Origin: Pseudomonas sp. ANT_J12
Lineage (GTDB): Bacteria; Pseudomonadota; Gammaproteobacteria; Pseudomonadales; Pseudomonadaceae
Reading direction: 5' to 3'
Length of the DNA stretch: 64,000 bases
NCBI RefSeq assembly: GCF_008370045.1
Contig: NZ_VOBN01000012.1
Span: forward strand, 62,001-126,000
Shown: positions 21,265 to 30,624 of the stretch, one piece after another
Position numbering within the stretch: position 1 is the first letter of the stretch
Layout: the number at the start of each line of letters is the position of its first letter
Translations under genes and position numbers: made by a program
The notes under the pieces: generated by a model
Databases searched by the model: none
Told to the model about the DNA's origin: nothing
The model's input: the letters and a program-made list of their open reading frames with translations, nothing else

Positions 21265-22091
21265 TCTTTGGTAGCCCACGTTCGGGTACGACGTTCCTCA
21301 GAGAATCGCTGAACCAGAACCCGGCAATCGTCATTCCTCACGAAACCGACTTCATCGTTCCTCTCGCGTTTTTGATCGACCGCATACGCGATGAACAAAT
21401 CGGTCGCAGACTCGCTGCTGAAATGATTGTTTCGACCAAAGACTTTGCCGCCAGTATTGGCTGCTACCTTGCCCCGAGCGAAGTCGAAAATTGCGTCTAT
21501 AGCGCTGATTACAACGTGCCTGCCATACTCGAAAGCCTGTACGCACTGGTCGCCGAGAAAACAGGAGCTTCCATTGCCGGGGATAAATCCCCCAATGATT
21601 TGGGCTCATTCGGAATCCTGCGCAATACCCAGGTATTCAACTCGAACATCAAGGTGATCCATATCGTGCGGGATGTACGTGACGTCGTACTGTCCCTGCA
21701 AAGTACCGCTTGGGCACCTCAAAACATTGAGAAGACATTCCCGGGCATCTGGAACAACACCAACCTCAACCTCCGACGGTTCGCCACTCAAAAACCGGAG
21801 AATTACTTTTTCGTCCGTTATGAGGACCTCGTGGCGGGCCCTGAGTCGGTACTCCAGCCCTTGTGCGATTTCCTTGACGTGGCGTTCGATGATCGAATGC
21901 TGGATTGGCAGAGCCTCGGCAAGGATTTGCGGCATTTGCCCCATCACAAAAATCTCGGCCAACCACCACTGAACAACCGTTGCTACGCCTGGAAAAATCT
22001 CGGCGACGCGGCCAGCTTCCCGTGGGTTGCAAGAGCCAGTGAGGCACTGCTGGAGTTCGACTATGAGCTTGCGTCGAATAGTCAGCAGTAA
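21255..22091 (+). CDS. PAPS-dependent sulfotransferase
   Basis: 278-aa predicted carbohydrate sulfotransferase (Sulfotransfer_3-like). The 5'-phosphosulfate loop is at the N-terminus (IIFGSPRSGTTFLRESL, residues 3-19) and the 3'-phosphate motif is VIHIVRDVRDVVLSLQ near residue 138. YFFVRYEDLVAGPESVL is the usual downstream conserved block. The ATG at 21255 overlaps the wzt stop. An earlier in-frame start would add 22 residues ahead of the P-loop and is unlikely. PAPS can be supplied by the cysC gene at 34520 in the same locus. Probably sulfates the glycan or its precursor in the cytosol. Confidence 0.87.
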   Translation: MFIIFGSPRSGTTFLRESLNQNPAIVIPHETDFIVPLAFLIDRIRDEQIGRRLAAEMIVSTKDFAASIGCYLAPSEVENCVYSADYNVPAILESLYALVAEKTGASIAGDKSPNDLGSFGILRNTQVFNSNIKVIHIVRDVRDVVLSLQSTAWAPQNIEKTFPGIWNNTNLNLRRFATQKPENYFFVRYEDLVAGPESVLQPLCDFLDVAFDDRMLDWQSLGKDLRHLPHHKNLGQPPLNNRCYAWKNLGDAASFPWVARASEALLEFDYELASNSQQ

Positions 22092-22201
22092 CCGAGCAAG
22101 ACAACACCTCGCGGCTCAAAATTTGTTTTAAAACGTGCGACTCGCGAACGGTAGATGCCGCGCCTGAGTTGACCGCATTTACCATAGGACCAGAAAATCG
22201 C

Positions 22202-24652
22202 ATGGAACAGATCAATCGTCTTGTTGATTGCATCGACCAACTGACTCGTTCAGCAGAATCCAGATCCGTCGAAGCCTTGCAGCTCGTCAAGGAAATCGAG
22301 AATCGAGATAGGCTTATCGATCAACTACGCCTTGATTCAAAAGAACTTCGGACTCGCGTATCGCTTCAGGAACGCGAGATCGAACTGCTGCACGAGCAGT
22401 TGCAGGCGACTGAACAGTATCTGAAAGATGCCGGTGTGTTACTCCAGGCAAAAGAACGCGAGGCTGTCGCCATTTCCGATTGGGCGGTGGATTTGCGCAC
22501 TCGACTGGCTGCAAAGCAAGCAGAGCTGCTCAAACTCTCTGACTGGAGCAGCGCCATCGAGCGCGCACCGCTGCATTATTCGATACGCAAACTACTGTTT
22601 AAATTATCGCGCAGCATCTACGCGCACCTGCCGCTCACCGCAAACCAAAAAAGCAGGCTGGCGCGTCGTGTTCGCAGCTGGCTAAAACCACGCAAGGCAA
22701 CGTCGGGCAAATCACTGACATCGTCAGGCGTTACATCGTTGCCGCTCCCGCCACCTCAAGCAAACATTGAAGTACAGTCCTCCACTGCGCATCCCACGGT
22801 CCTGATGTTCGGAGTCATTGACTGGCACTTCCGCATTCAGCGCCCGCAAAACCTGGCCAAAGAGTTGGCCAGAGCAGGACAGACGACATTTTATATCTCG
22901 AATCATTTTATCGACGACGAGGCACCCGGCTTCGAAGTAGAACCACTGGATGAGTCCAGCGGACTATTCCAGATCCGCCTTAAGGTCCTCGGCGCACCGG
23001 CTATTTATCATGCTCCGCCCTCAACTGCCGCGATCAGCCAGCTGTGCCAGAGTATCGCCATGCTCCTGCAATGGGCGAAAGTCGATACTGTGGATTGCAT
23101 CGTCCAGCATGCCTACTGGTTCCCGCTGGCAAGACGTATCCCAAATTCCACGCTGATCTATGACTGCATGGATCATCATGAAGGCTTTGGCAACGTTGCG
23201 CAGGAATTGCTCGACCTTGAAATCGCCTTGATGCGCAGAGCGGACCTGCTGGTAGCGACGTCCGACTGGATTGAACAGCACGCCAAGCGAGAAAACCGCA
23301 ACGTAGAAGTGATCCGCAATGCCGCTGAGTACAACTTCTTCAGCCAACGTCCCGACAACGTCTACCGGGATCCTGAAAATAGAAAAATCATCGGTTATTA
23401 CGGCGCCATTGCCGAATGGTTCGATCTGGACCTCGTCAAGCAAGTAGCCCAATCCTTCCCGCAGCACCTGATACTGCTGATTGGCAATGATACGGTGCAG
23501 GCGAAAAAACACCTCAAGGCCTGTCCGAATGTGGTCATGGAAGGCGAAGTTCCGTATGCCTCACTACCGCACTATCTCCATGCCATAGACGTTTGCCTGC
23601 TTCCGTTCAAAGTCATTCCGTTGACCCTGGCCACCAATCCGGTAAAGGTCTATGAATACTTGAGCGCGGGGAAACCCGTGGTGTCGGTGAAACTACCGGA
23701 GCTGAGCCAGTTCGGGGAACTGGTCTGGACGGCTAAAAACCCGACTGACTTCATCTCGGCAATACACAATATTCTGGAAACACTGCCAGAGGCCGACTCC
23801 ACGCTGCAAGCGCGCCAATCATTCGCACAGGGTCAGACCTGGCAGCATCGGGCCGCAAGCTTGCGTCAGGCCATCGACACCTTGCCCCTGCCTAAAGTCA
23901 GCGTCGTGGTGTTGACCTATAACAATCTGGAGCTCACCAAGGCCTGCCTCGACAGCCTGTTGACCCAGAGTCACTACGCGAACCTTGAGATTATAGTCGT
24001 CGATAACAACTCCAGCGACCACACCCCTGCATTCCTCACCGCCTGGGCAGATGGACATCCAGACCGGATCGTCATCCTCAACCCTGACAACAAGGGATTC
24101 GCAGCGGGCAATAACGTGGGTCTCGCAGCGGCCAGCGGCGATTATATGGTTGTCCTGAACAATGACACAGTGGTCACCGCCGGCTGGATCAAAGGCTTGA
24201 TCCGTCACCTACAGGACAACAAAGACATCGGGATCATCGGCCCGATCACTAACAACATCGGCAATGAAGCAAAAGTCAGCACCCGTTATTGCCGGATAGA
24301 AGACATGCACACCGAGTCTTCAGAAATGACCCGCGCCCATATGGGTGAGTGGTTCGAAATCAATACCCTGGCCTTTTTCTGCGTAATGTTCCCGCGCTCG
24401 ACCTATGAGCAAATAGGTGGACTGTGCGAAGAGTATGGTCTGGGGTTCTTCGAAGATGACGATTACTGTCGCCGCGTGCAGCACAGCGGCATGCGTGCTG
24501 CCTGTGCCGAAGATGTCTTCGTTCACCACCACTTATCCGCCTCGTTCAACAAATTAGGCGCAGAGAAAAAACAGGCACTTTTCGAAAAAAACAAAGCGAT
24601 TTACGAGCGCAAGTGGGGACCTTGGGTCCCGCACACGTATCGAGACGTATAA
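22202..24652 (+). CDS. Two-domain glycosyltransferase (TuaH/GT4-like + GT2) with long coiled-coil N-terminus
   Basis: 816 aa from the ATG at 22202 (AGGA 11 bp upstream; a TTG 33 bp earlier is possible). Residues 1-120 are a coiled coil (EIENRDRLIDQLRLDSKELR and on). Residues about 190-540 are a GT-B-like domain (HFRIQRPQNLAKELA, IYDCMDHHEGF, IGYYGAIAEWFDL, NPVKVYEYLSAGKPVVSV). Residues about 560-800 are a GT2 domain (VSVVVLTYNNLELT, IVVDNNSSDHT, VVLNNDTVVTAGW, GFFEDDDYCRRVQ). It is a paralogue of the minus-strand protein at 13000-15177, with near-identical C-terminal motifs, but lacks that protein's S-W-R-x-T-x-P-L-R motif. Likely adds two adjacent sugars. Confidence 0.87.
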   Translation: MEQINRLVDCIDQLTRSAESRSVEALQLVKEIENRDRLIDQLRLDSKELRTRVSLQEREIELLHEQLQATEQYLKDAGVLLQAKEREAVAISDWAVDLRTRLAAKQAELLKLSDWSSAIERAPLHYSIRKLLFKLSRSIYAHLPLTANQKSRLARRVRSWLKPRKATSGKSLTSSGVTSLPLPPPQANIEVQSSTAHPTVLMFGVIDWHFRIQRPQNLAKELARAGQTTFYISNHFIDDEAPGFEVEPLDESSGLFQIRLKVLGAPAIYHAPPSTAAISQLCQSIAMLLQWAKVDTVDCIVQHAYWFPLARRIPNSTLIYDCMDHHEGFGNVAQELLDLEIALMRRADLLVATSDWIEQHAKRENRNVEVIRNAAEYNFFSQRPDNVYRDPENRKIIGYYGAIAEWFDLDLVKQVAQSFPQHLILLIGNDTVQAKKHLKACPNVVMEGEVPYASLPHYLHAIDVCLLPFKVIPLTLATNPVKVYEYLSAGKPVVSVKLPELSQFGELVWTAKNPTDFISAIHNILETLPEADSTLQARQSFAQGQTWQHRAASLRQAIDTLPLPKVSVVVLTYNNLELTKACLDSLLTQSHYANLEIIVVDNNSSDHTPAFLTAWADGHPDRIVILNPDNKGFAAGNNVGLAAASGDYMVVLNNDTVVTAGWIKGLIRHLQDNKDIGIIGPITNNIGNEAKVSTRYCRIEDMHTESSEMTRAHMGEWFEINTLAFFCVMFPRSTYEQIGGLCEEYGLGFFEDDDYCRRVQHSGMRAACAEDVFVHHHLSASFNKLGAEKKQALFEKNKAIYERKWGPWVPHTYRDV

Positions 24653-24687
24653 GCAGCCCGTTATGCGCCCCTTTGCACGACACTGAT

Positions 24688-27120
24688 GTGTTGAACACCA
24701 GAGACGATATTTTGCATAGAGATAGCCTGAAATACGCAGTGGTACTGTCCGTTTTATTAGCAAGTACGGCTATCAGCCTGTACGGTTTTTCGACGCTTGA
24801 ACTTCCGAGTATGAACAGCGACATCCGGACGCTATTGCTGTCGGTGGCAGGTCTGACCGCCCTCACTGTCATCACCCGCCAGTCACCGATAGTTCTGGGC
24901 TTCGGTTTGATTGCATGCCTGTCCATTGCCTTCGGACAGGCTTGGCCAATGATTGTCCTCGCTGTGTTCGCGCTGTCTTCAACCGTATTCGGCAGATGGA
25001 TGCTGGGGCAAAGAATATCCGCCGACTGGACCGTCCACTTCCTGATCGGAGCGGGTACGTTTGGCACGTTTACAGGCCTGGCGGCGTACTTCCCGATCAA
25101 CTACCCTTGGCTGTATTCAGCGCTGCTGTTATTGCCGCTTTTATTGGGGCACAAACACACCACGTCGATATGTCGTGAACTTCTGACGCGAATTCGAGCC
25201 GTCCACCGCCCGAAAACAACAACCCAGACTGTACTTGACGTACTGATTTGTAGCTTCGCATGCCTTTACGTATTGGTAGCCTTCATGCCGGAGGTAGGGC
25301 ACGACGCGCTGGCTATGCACCTCTTCGTTCCTTCACATCTGGCACAGCTACATCAGTGGAAGTTCGACGCAAACACTTATGTGTGGGCTGTCATGCCCAT
25401 GCTGGTCGACTGGATCTACAGTATTACCTATATGCTGGCCGGTGAGACAGCATCGCGCCTGACCAACTCCGCATTTACTTTGTTGCTGGCGTGGCAAGTT
25501 CGGAACATGACAATTTGGGCCGGAGGAACTGCCACAAGCTCCCGGTGGGCAGCCCTTATCTTCCTGTCGACTCCCCTCGCATTCGCTGAAAGCAGCAGCC
25601 TGCATATAGAGTCGGCGTGGACCGCTTTCATAATGGGCGGATCACTCGCGATATTAAAAGTCTCAAGTTTCACACCTGATGCCAAAGAGCGTATGTCGCA
25701 CCTGCTCCTGGCAGGGACAATGCTGGGCTTCGCCATGGCGGCCAAGGCCGTGACACTGAATATCCTACCGGTCCTCCTGGTTTTTCTCTTATTGCAATAC
25801 AAAGCCTGGGCCCTCCAAGGGATAGTCAGGACGCTCATCCTGGGCTGCATCTGCTTGATACTAGCGGGGGTTACACCTTACGTCTCTGCCTGGTATCTGA
25901 CGGGCAATCCCGTATTCCCGTTTTTCAATGCCATTTTCCAATCGCCGCTATGGCCGAACAAAAACTTCGAACCACCGGCAATCTTCGGCACAGGGGTTAC
26001 CTGGGATACCCTCTATCGAATGGTCTTCAAGTCGAATCAGTTCATTGAAGGACAAGTTGGCGCGGCAGGTTTCCAATGGCTACTGCTGCCCACGACTGCC
26101 GCCGCCCTTGTATTGAGCGGAAACAAAAAAGCGTTGTGCATCCTCTTTTTCGCCGTCGGCGCGATGATCATGACGTTCCACTCAACGGCGTATTTGCGTT
26201 ATATATTCCCCTCTTTCGCTCTGTTTTCAGTGATTCTCGCCCTGCCCTTCTCCGACAGTAAGGTCTTCCCGCGGCCCCTCGCAATCATTGCCGGTGTCCT
26301 GTTGGTCCTGACCAATACCCGATTCATTCAGACGGCGACTTACTACGGTCAAATAAATCCATCTTCGCTGTTCAGTGCGGCCGGTCGAGATGCCTATCTA
26401 TCAGAGCGTTTGCCTATCAGAAAAATGGTCGACGCAGTCAACGCTTTAAATACCGAACATCATCCCGTGGCGGTCTTTGCGTCCCCCTTGATGGCGGGCT
26501 TGAGCAGCGATGCCCTTTACACGTCGTGGTACAACGTGAAATGGAAAGCCGAATTCGACGCGGCGACCTCGCAACCAAAACTTACGCAGCTATTACGCCG
26601 CCGTCAGGTGGACTGGCTGATTATCGACCTCAAGAACACTCCCAAGGCTCAACTCGAGCTACTGCTCAATGTGTCCACTTCGTATGCAAAAAAAGGTGAT
26701 CTGGACCTGCGCAAACTTAATAACACTTACTCCGAACGGTTGCTCAACCCCGAACTATCCAACCTCGAAGGCTGGAGTCTGAGTTCGCCATCGACCTATG
26801 ACGCGTCTCGAAAAATCCTGACCGTCAATGTAAAGACACCGGCAACACAGCGTGTCGAAGTGACGCCGGGACAACCTTACATAAACAGCGTCTTTGCACG
26901 CTGCGCAACGACGCCCACTCCCGGAAGAATCCAGGCCAACTGGATGGATGCCCAAGACGCCTTCATTACTACCGACATCGAGACGTTTGACTGCACGACG
27001 GAATGGGAGACACACGAGATGAACGTAGTCGCACCTCTGAATGCCTCGTCCGTAATCATCTATGCGTCCGGCCATACCGATACTCCTCTGGAGTTCAAGT
27101 CACTTTCATTCAGACAATAG
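24688..27120 (+). CDS. Polytopic membrane glycosyltransferase-like protein (GT-C type)
   Basis: About 810 aa with a dozen hydrophobic segments between residues 20 and 570, then a C-terminal soluble part of about 240 residues with predicted beta structure. EVGHDALAMHLFVPSHLA in the first large loop resembles the acidic first-loop motif of GT-C enzymes that use polyprenyl-phosphate sugars. SSSLHIESAWTAF and FHSTAYLRYIFPSFALF are other conserved-looking membrane segments. The start is unclear: GTG at 24688 is taken; frames open further upstream into the previous gene (GTG at 24613), and TTG at 24712 is also possible. It precedes the DPM1-like gene that could make its donor. Function inferred from fold and context only. 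Confidence 0.62.
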   Translation: MLNTRDDILHRDSLKYAVVLSVLLASTAISLYGFSTLELPSMNSDIRTLLLSVAGLTALTVITRQSPIVLGFGLIACLSIAFGQAWPMIVLAVFALSSTVFGRWMLGQRISADWTVHFLIGAGTFGTFTGLAAYFPINYPWLYSALLLLPLLLGHKHTTSICRELLTRIRAVHRPKTTTQTVLDVLICSFACLYVLVAFMPEVGHDALAMHLFVPSHLAQLHQWKFDANTYVWAVMPMLVDWIYSITYMLAGETASRLTNSAFTLLLAWQVRNMTIWAGGTATSSRWAALIFLSTPLAFAESSSLHIESAWTAFIMGGSLAILKVSSFTPDAKERMSHLLLAGTMLGFAMAAKAVTLNILPVLLVFLLLQYKAWALQGIVRTLILGCICLILAGVTPYVSAWYLTGNPVFPFFNAIFQSPLWPNKNFEPPAIFGTGVTWDTLYRMVFKSNQFIEGQVGAAGFQWLLLPTTAAALVLSGNKKALCILFFAVGAMIMTFHSTAYLRYIFPSFALFSVILALPFSDSKVFPRPLAIIAGVLLVLTNTRFIQTATYYGQINPSSLFSAAGRDAYLSERLPIRKMVDAVNALNTEHHPVAVFASPLMAGLSSDALYTSWYNVKWKAEFDAATSQPKLTQLLRRRQVDWLIIDLKNTPKAQLELLLNVSTSYAKKGDLDLRKLNNTYSERLLNPELSNLEGWSLSSPSTYDASRKILTVNVKTPATQRVEVTPGQPYINSVFARCATTPTPGRIQANWMDAQDAFITTDIETFDCTTEWETHEMNVVAPLNASSVIIYASGHTDTPLEFKSLSFRQ

Positions 27121-27132
27121 TCAGCGATATCG

Positions 27133-28146
27133 ATGAACTCAAAAACAGAGCTTTTCACGGAAGAACAACGAGTTGCGGTAGTCATCCCAAGCTACCGGGT
27201 AACTGCGCACATCGCAGGTGTCATTGAAGCCATAGGGCCGGAAGTGTGGCGTATCTATGTCATTGACGATGCCTGCCCAGATGGTTCAGGTGGGCATGTG
27301 CTGACTTCCTGTACCGACCCGAGAGTCAAGGTGCTGCCCCACGACGTCAACAAAGGGGTGGGCGGTGCAGTAATGACCGGCTATCGAGCAGCCATTGAGG
27401 ATGGTGCGAGCATCATCGTTAAAGTCGATGGCGATGGTCAGATGGATCCGGGTCTGATCCCGCTTTTTATTGAGCCGATCCTTGCGGGAGAAGCCGACTA
27501 TACAAAAGGCAATCGCTTTTTCGATCTGGAAGAAGTTCAATCGATGCCGCGGGTTCGCCTCTTCGGCAATGCCATATTGTCGCTGATGGCCAAACTGTCG
27601 ACGGGGTATTGGGATCTGTTTGACCCCACTAACGGGTATACCGCGATTCATCGTGACGTCGCCAAGCTATTGCCCCTCGACAAGGTCAGTCAACGCTACT
27701 TTTTCGAGACCGACATTCTGTTCCGCTTGAACACCGTGCGCGCCGTGGTTGTCGATATCCCAATGGAAGCCAGATACGGCGACGAAGTCAGCAATCTTAA
27801 AATCTCGAAAATCATTGGCGAGTTTCTATTCAAACACCTGCGAAACTTTACCAAACGAGTGTTCTACAACTACTACCTGCGAGACATGTCTTTGGCCTCG
27901 ATCGAATTACCGATCGGGATTCTCATGTTCTTGTTCGGGACCCTCTTCGGCAGCTATCACTGGCTTGAATCCGCTCAGAATGCCGTCGCGACGCCAGCCG
28001 GGACCGTGATGCTCAGCGCTCTGCCTATGCTCTTTGGGTTGCAGTTGATCATGGCATTCCTCGGCCATGACATCGCCTCCGTACCAAGCAGGCCAAGGCA
28101 TTCCAGGCGCCGTAAGGCAATGCCATTGCGAGAAAAAAACCTATGA
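27133..28146 (+). CDS. Polyprenyl-phosphate glycosyltransferase (GT2, DPM1/GtrB-like)
   Basis: 337-aa GT2 enzyme that probably transfers a sugar from a nucleotide donor to undecaprenyl phosphate. Motifs: VAVVIPSYRVTAHIAGVIEAI, IYVIDDACPDGSG, NKGVGGAVMTGYRAA (GT2 G-loop), KVDGDGQMDP (DxD metal site), and FDPTNGYTAIHR. Two C-terminal hydrophobic segments (PIGILMFLFGTLFGSYHW and LPMLFGLQLIMAFLG) anchor it in the membrane, as in GtrB. The coding end overlaps the methyltransferase start by 4 bp (ATGA). With GtrA two genes downstream it forms a plausible donor-synthesis and flipping pair. Confidence 0.88.
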   Translation: MNSKTELFTEEQRVAVVIPSYRVTAHIAGVIEAIGPEVWRIYVIDDACPDGSGGHVLTSCTDPRVKVLPHDVNKGVGGAVMTGYRAAIEDGASIIVKVDGDGQMDPGLIPLFIEPILAGEADYTKGNRFFDLEEVQSMPRVRLFGNAILSLMAKLSTGYWDLFDPTNGYTAIHRDVAKLLPLDKVSQRYFFETDILFRLNTVRAVVVDIPMEARYGDEVSNLKISKIIGEFLFKHLRNFTKRVFYNYYLRDMSLASIELPIGILMFLFGTLFGSYHWLESAQNAVATPAGTVMLSALPMLFGLQLIMAFLGHDIASVPSRPRHSRRRKAMPLREKNL

Positions 28147-28934
28147 AGGCACTGAGAGATTTTCTGTCCGATCCATCGCTCAAGGCATTGGACGTCGATG
28201 GCGTCGAGCGCCTTGAACTTCATGAGAGAGTTCTTGAGCGCAAGCGAATGCTCCGGGAAGTATTCATCGAATTCCATCATTCGTTTCATCGCCTGGCCGA
28301 CCGGTATTTCAAGGTCAAAGGTCTTGAGGTGGAGCTGGGTGCGGGCATCGCGCCCATGCGCAATTCGTACCCTGAAGTATTGGCCACGGACATTGTCTCC
28401 ACCGAGCAACTAGACATGGCACTGAATGCTGAATCAATGAGCCTGGACGACCACTCGGTCAAAGCATTTTATGGCCAAAACTGCTTTCACCATTTTCCTC
28501 ATCCCGATCGGTTTTTCACAGAGCTGGAGAGGACGCTCAAACCAGGTGGCGGGGCCATTTTAATAGAACCCTTTCACGGACCATTTGCCGCTTTTCTCTA
28601 TAAGCGTCTGTTCAAGTCCGAGGGATTCGACATGCACTTCGAGTCGTGGGAAACACCGTCGACCGGCCCCATGAACGGCGCCAATCAGGCCCTCAGCTAT
28701 ATCGTCTTCGTTCGGGACAGGAACGCATTCGAGCTCAAGCACCCTGGTCTGGAGATCGTCCATCAGGAAATTTGCTGTAATTATCCCCGCTACCTGATTT
28801 CGGGCGGATTAAACTTTCGCCAGTTGCTCCCTGATTCGCTGATCCCCTTGATTAAAGTCGTTGAAAAACTGCTTTACCCCTTGCGGCGTGTGCTCGCACT
28901 CCATCACATCGTGGTCATCAGGAGGAAGTCTTGA
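28143..28934 (+). CDS. Class I SAM-dependent methyltransferase-like protein
   Basis: 263 aa. The SAM motif is GLEVELGAGIAPMRNSYPEVLATDI near residue 60, followed by FYGQNCFHHFPHPDRFFTELERTLKPGGGAILIEP, the usual motif 2/3 region. Substrate unknown; position between a polyprenyl-P glycosyltransferase and GtrA suggests a sugar or lipid-carrier intermediate. Overlaps both neighbours by 4 bp, so it is part of one translation-coupled string. Could also be a demethylmenaquinone/UbiE-type fold used for another substrate. Confidence 0.78.
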   Translation: MKALRDFLSDPSLKALDVDGVERLELHERVLERKRMLREVFIEFHHSFHRLADRYFKVKGLEVELGAGIAPMRNSYPEVLATDIVSTEQLDMALNAESMSLDDHSVKAFYGQNCFHHFPHPDRFFTELERTLKPGGGAILIEPFHGPFAAFLYKRLFKSEGFDMHFESWETPSTGPMNGANQALSYIVFVRDRNAFELKHPGLEIVHQEICCNYPRYLISGGLNFRQLLPDSLIPLIKVVEKLLYPLRRVLALHHIVVIRRKS

Positions 28935-29338
28935 CCTTTATCAGGTATGGCGCTATCCAGCTCCTAGCCTATGCGTTGGACATGGGAACCTTTTTGCTTT
29001 TGATCTCTTTATTCAAGGATCAACCGGTCCTGGCCAATATCGCCGGCAAAGGGGTCGCCGGTGTGTTCGCTTTCTTTTTGCATCGGTACTTTACGTTCCA
29101 GTCGACCCGTGGCAGCGGCAAAGCTCAAGCACTCAGCTACTTCTCATTGCTCGCCATTAATATCCCGGTTGCTTCGGCCTTGTTCAGCGCGGGTCTGTAT
29201 TTCGTCAATAGCCCTACCCCGGTGAAGTTTGTCTCCGACGTGGCCTGTGTAGTCGTGACTTACTGGATCAGCAAACTGTTCGTGTTTAGTTCCGATGCGC
29301 ACACGTCTGCCGCGTCCGACCGCACTAAAGGTGTATGA
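28931..29338 (+). CDS. gtrA: GtrA family membrane protein
   Basis: 135-aa inner-membrane protein with four hydrophobic helices. FIRYGAIQLLAYALDMGTF and the KGVAGVFAFFLHRYFTFQ block are hallmarks of the GtrA/DPMS-associated family, thought to flip or present polyprenyl-phosphate-linked sugars. The C-terminus has YWISKLFVF. ATGA overlaps on both sides place it in the same translational unit as the DPM1-like transferase and the epimerase. Confidence 0.9.
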   Translation: MTFIRYGAIQLLAYALDMGTFLLLISLFKDQPVLANIAGKGVAGVFAFFLHRYFTFQSTRGSGKAQALSYFSLLAINIPVASALFSAGLYFVNSPTPVKFVSDVACVVVTYWISKLFVFSSDAHTSAASDRTKGV

Positions 29339-30624
29339 CGATGAAGCTGCTCATTACCGGTGCGACGGGCTACATCGGACAACGGCTGACATCTCTCGCG
29401 GCAGCGGGCGGACACGAGGTCATTTGCGCCACGCGCCAACCGTGTCCCGCAGCCTATACCTGGCTCGCTTACGACCTGCAGGGGCCGCCCCCTGATTGCC
29501 CGACAGGAATTCAGGCGCTTATCCATTTGGCTGCCGATACATCGACAGGCGCTCACACTGGCGCGGACAACGAAGTAAGGGCAGCTCAAGCGCTAATCCG
29601 TTGCGCCCATCAATGCTCGGCCAGGTTCATCTTCATCTCCAGCCAGACTGCCGAGGCCACGGCTCCTAGTGCTTACGGCCGGACAAAATGGCGTATCGAG
29701 CAGGAGGTGCTTGCCGCCGGAGGAGTCGTGATCCGCCCCGGACAAGTGTATGGCGGCCCCGAACGCGGGCTGTTTGGTGTGTTATCAAGACTGGTTCGCC
29801 GACTGCCCATCATTCCGATATTAATGCCTGCGCCTTGCGTGCAGCCCATCCATGTCGACGACCTTGCAGCCTCAATATTGGCCGTGGTCGAGCAGGAAGA
29901 CATTCGCGCCGAGATTTTGAATCTGGGCGCGGTGCAGCCGATTTCGTTTGGCCGCTTTCTCATGTCGATCGCAGTACACCGAGTCCATGCCGTTCGCCTG
30001 CCAGTCCCCCTGCCGGTGGCACTGCTCAAATTGCTCAGCCTGTCACTCGGGCAATCGCTGAGCACGAAACTGGGCTTGGAGCGGATTTTTTCACTCATCA
30101 ATCTCCCGCACATGGACAGCGAGCGCTCCCTGCAAAAGCTGGGTGTCAAGCTGCGCCCCCTCGCTCATGGCATGCACCGCTCTGGCCGTGGCCAACGCCG
30201 GCAACTCCTTCAAGAGGCCGCCGCACTCTTGAACTACCTGCTCAAAAACCCGCCGCAAAGAAGCCTGATCAGTCGGTACGCAAGAGCGCTGGAGCGCGCA
30301 GGCAAAACCCGACCGGTCATCAGCTCACGCCTGTTGATGCGCTGGCCGATACTCCTGACACTCCTCGACAATCACCGCGTCCTGAAGGAGCCCTGCGCTC
30401 AGGATCTCTCCTGGCGGCTTCAGGTTGCACTCAGTATTGCCGAAGCCAGCCCCCAGGGAGCGAAGACGTTTCTCGGCACCCTGCAGCAGCGCAACCTTGT
30501 CACCACGCTGATAGCGCTGGGATTGACCTCGGTCAAAGAGCTTGTGTGGCGGATATCAACCCTGTTGTGCCGACCCTTTGCCCGCCAGCTGTTTCTTGGA
30601 AGGGAAGCCCAGCGTGAAGACTGA
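29335..30624 (+). CDS. NAD-dependent epimerase/dehydratase with C-terminal helical extension
   Basis: 429 aa. The N-terminal 300 residues are an extended SDR: LLITGATGYIGQRLTSLA (NAD motif), ALIHLAADTS, FISSQTAEATAPSAYGRTKWRIE (catalytic Ser and YxxxK: Tyr-Gly-Arg-Thr-Lys), VIRPGQVYG, and CVQPIHVDDLA. Residues about 300-429 are a helical, Arg/Leu-rich extension not usual in the family. Start ATG at 29335 overlaps gtrA; ATG at 29341 is equally possible. The end overlaps the next start. Could work with the adjacent GMC flavoprotein in an oxidation-reduction pair that epimerises a sugar. Confidence 0.83.
   Translation: MTMKLLITGATGYIGQRLTSLAAAGGHEVICATRQPCPAAYTWLAYDLQGPPPDCPTGIQALIHLAADTSTGAHTGADNEVRAAQALIRCAHQCSARFIFISSQTAEATAPSAYGRTKWRIEQEVLAAGGVVIRPGQVYGGPERGLFGVLSRLVRRLPIIPILMPAPCVQPIHVDDLAASILAVVEQEDIRAEILNLGAVQPISFGRFLMSIAVHRVHAVRLPVPLPVALLKLLSLSLGQSLSTKLGLERIFSLINLPHMDSERSLQKLGVKLRPLAHGMHRSGRGQRRQLLQEAAALLNYLLKNPPQRSLISRYARALERAGKTRPVISSRLLMRWPILLTLLDNHRVLKEPCAQDLSWRLQVALSIAEASPQGAKTFLGTLQQRNLVTTLIALGLTSVKELVWRISTLLCRPFARQLFLGREAQRED

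Noticed and set aside
22202..22700. Fourth copy of the S-W-R-x-T-x-P-L-R motif in the 816-aa glycosyltransferase
   Set aside because: The corresponding place reads SDWSSAIERAPLHYSIRK, which does not match.
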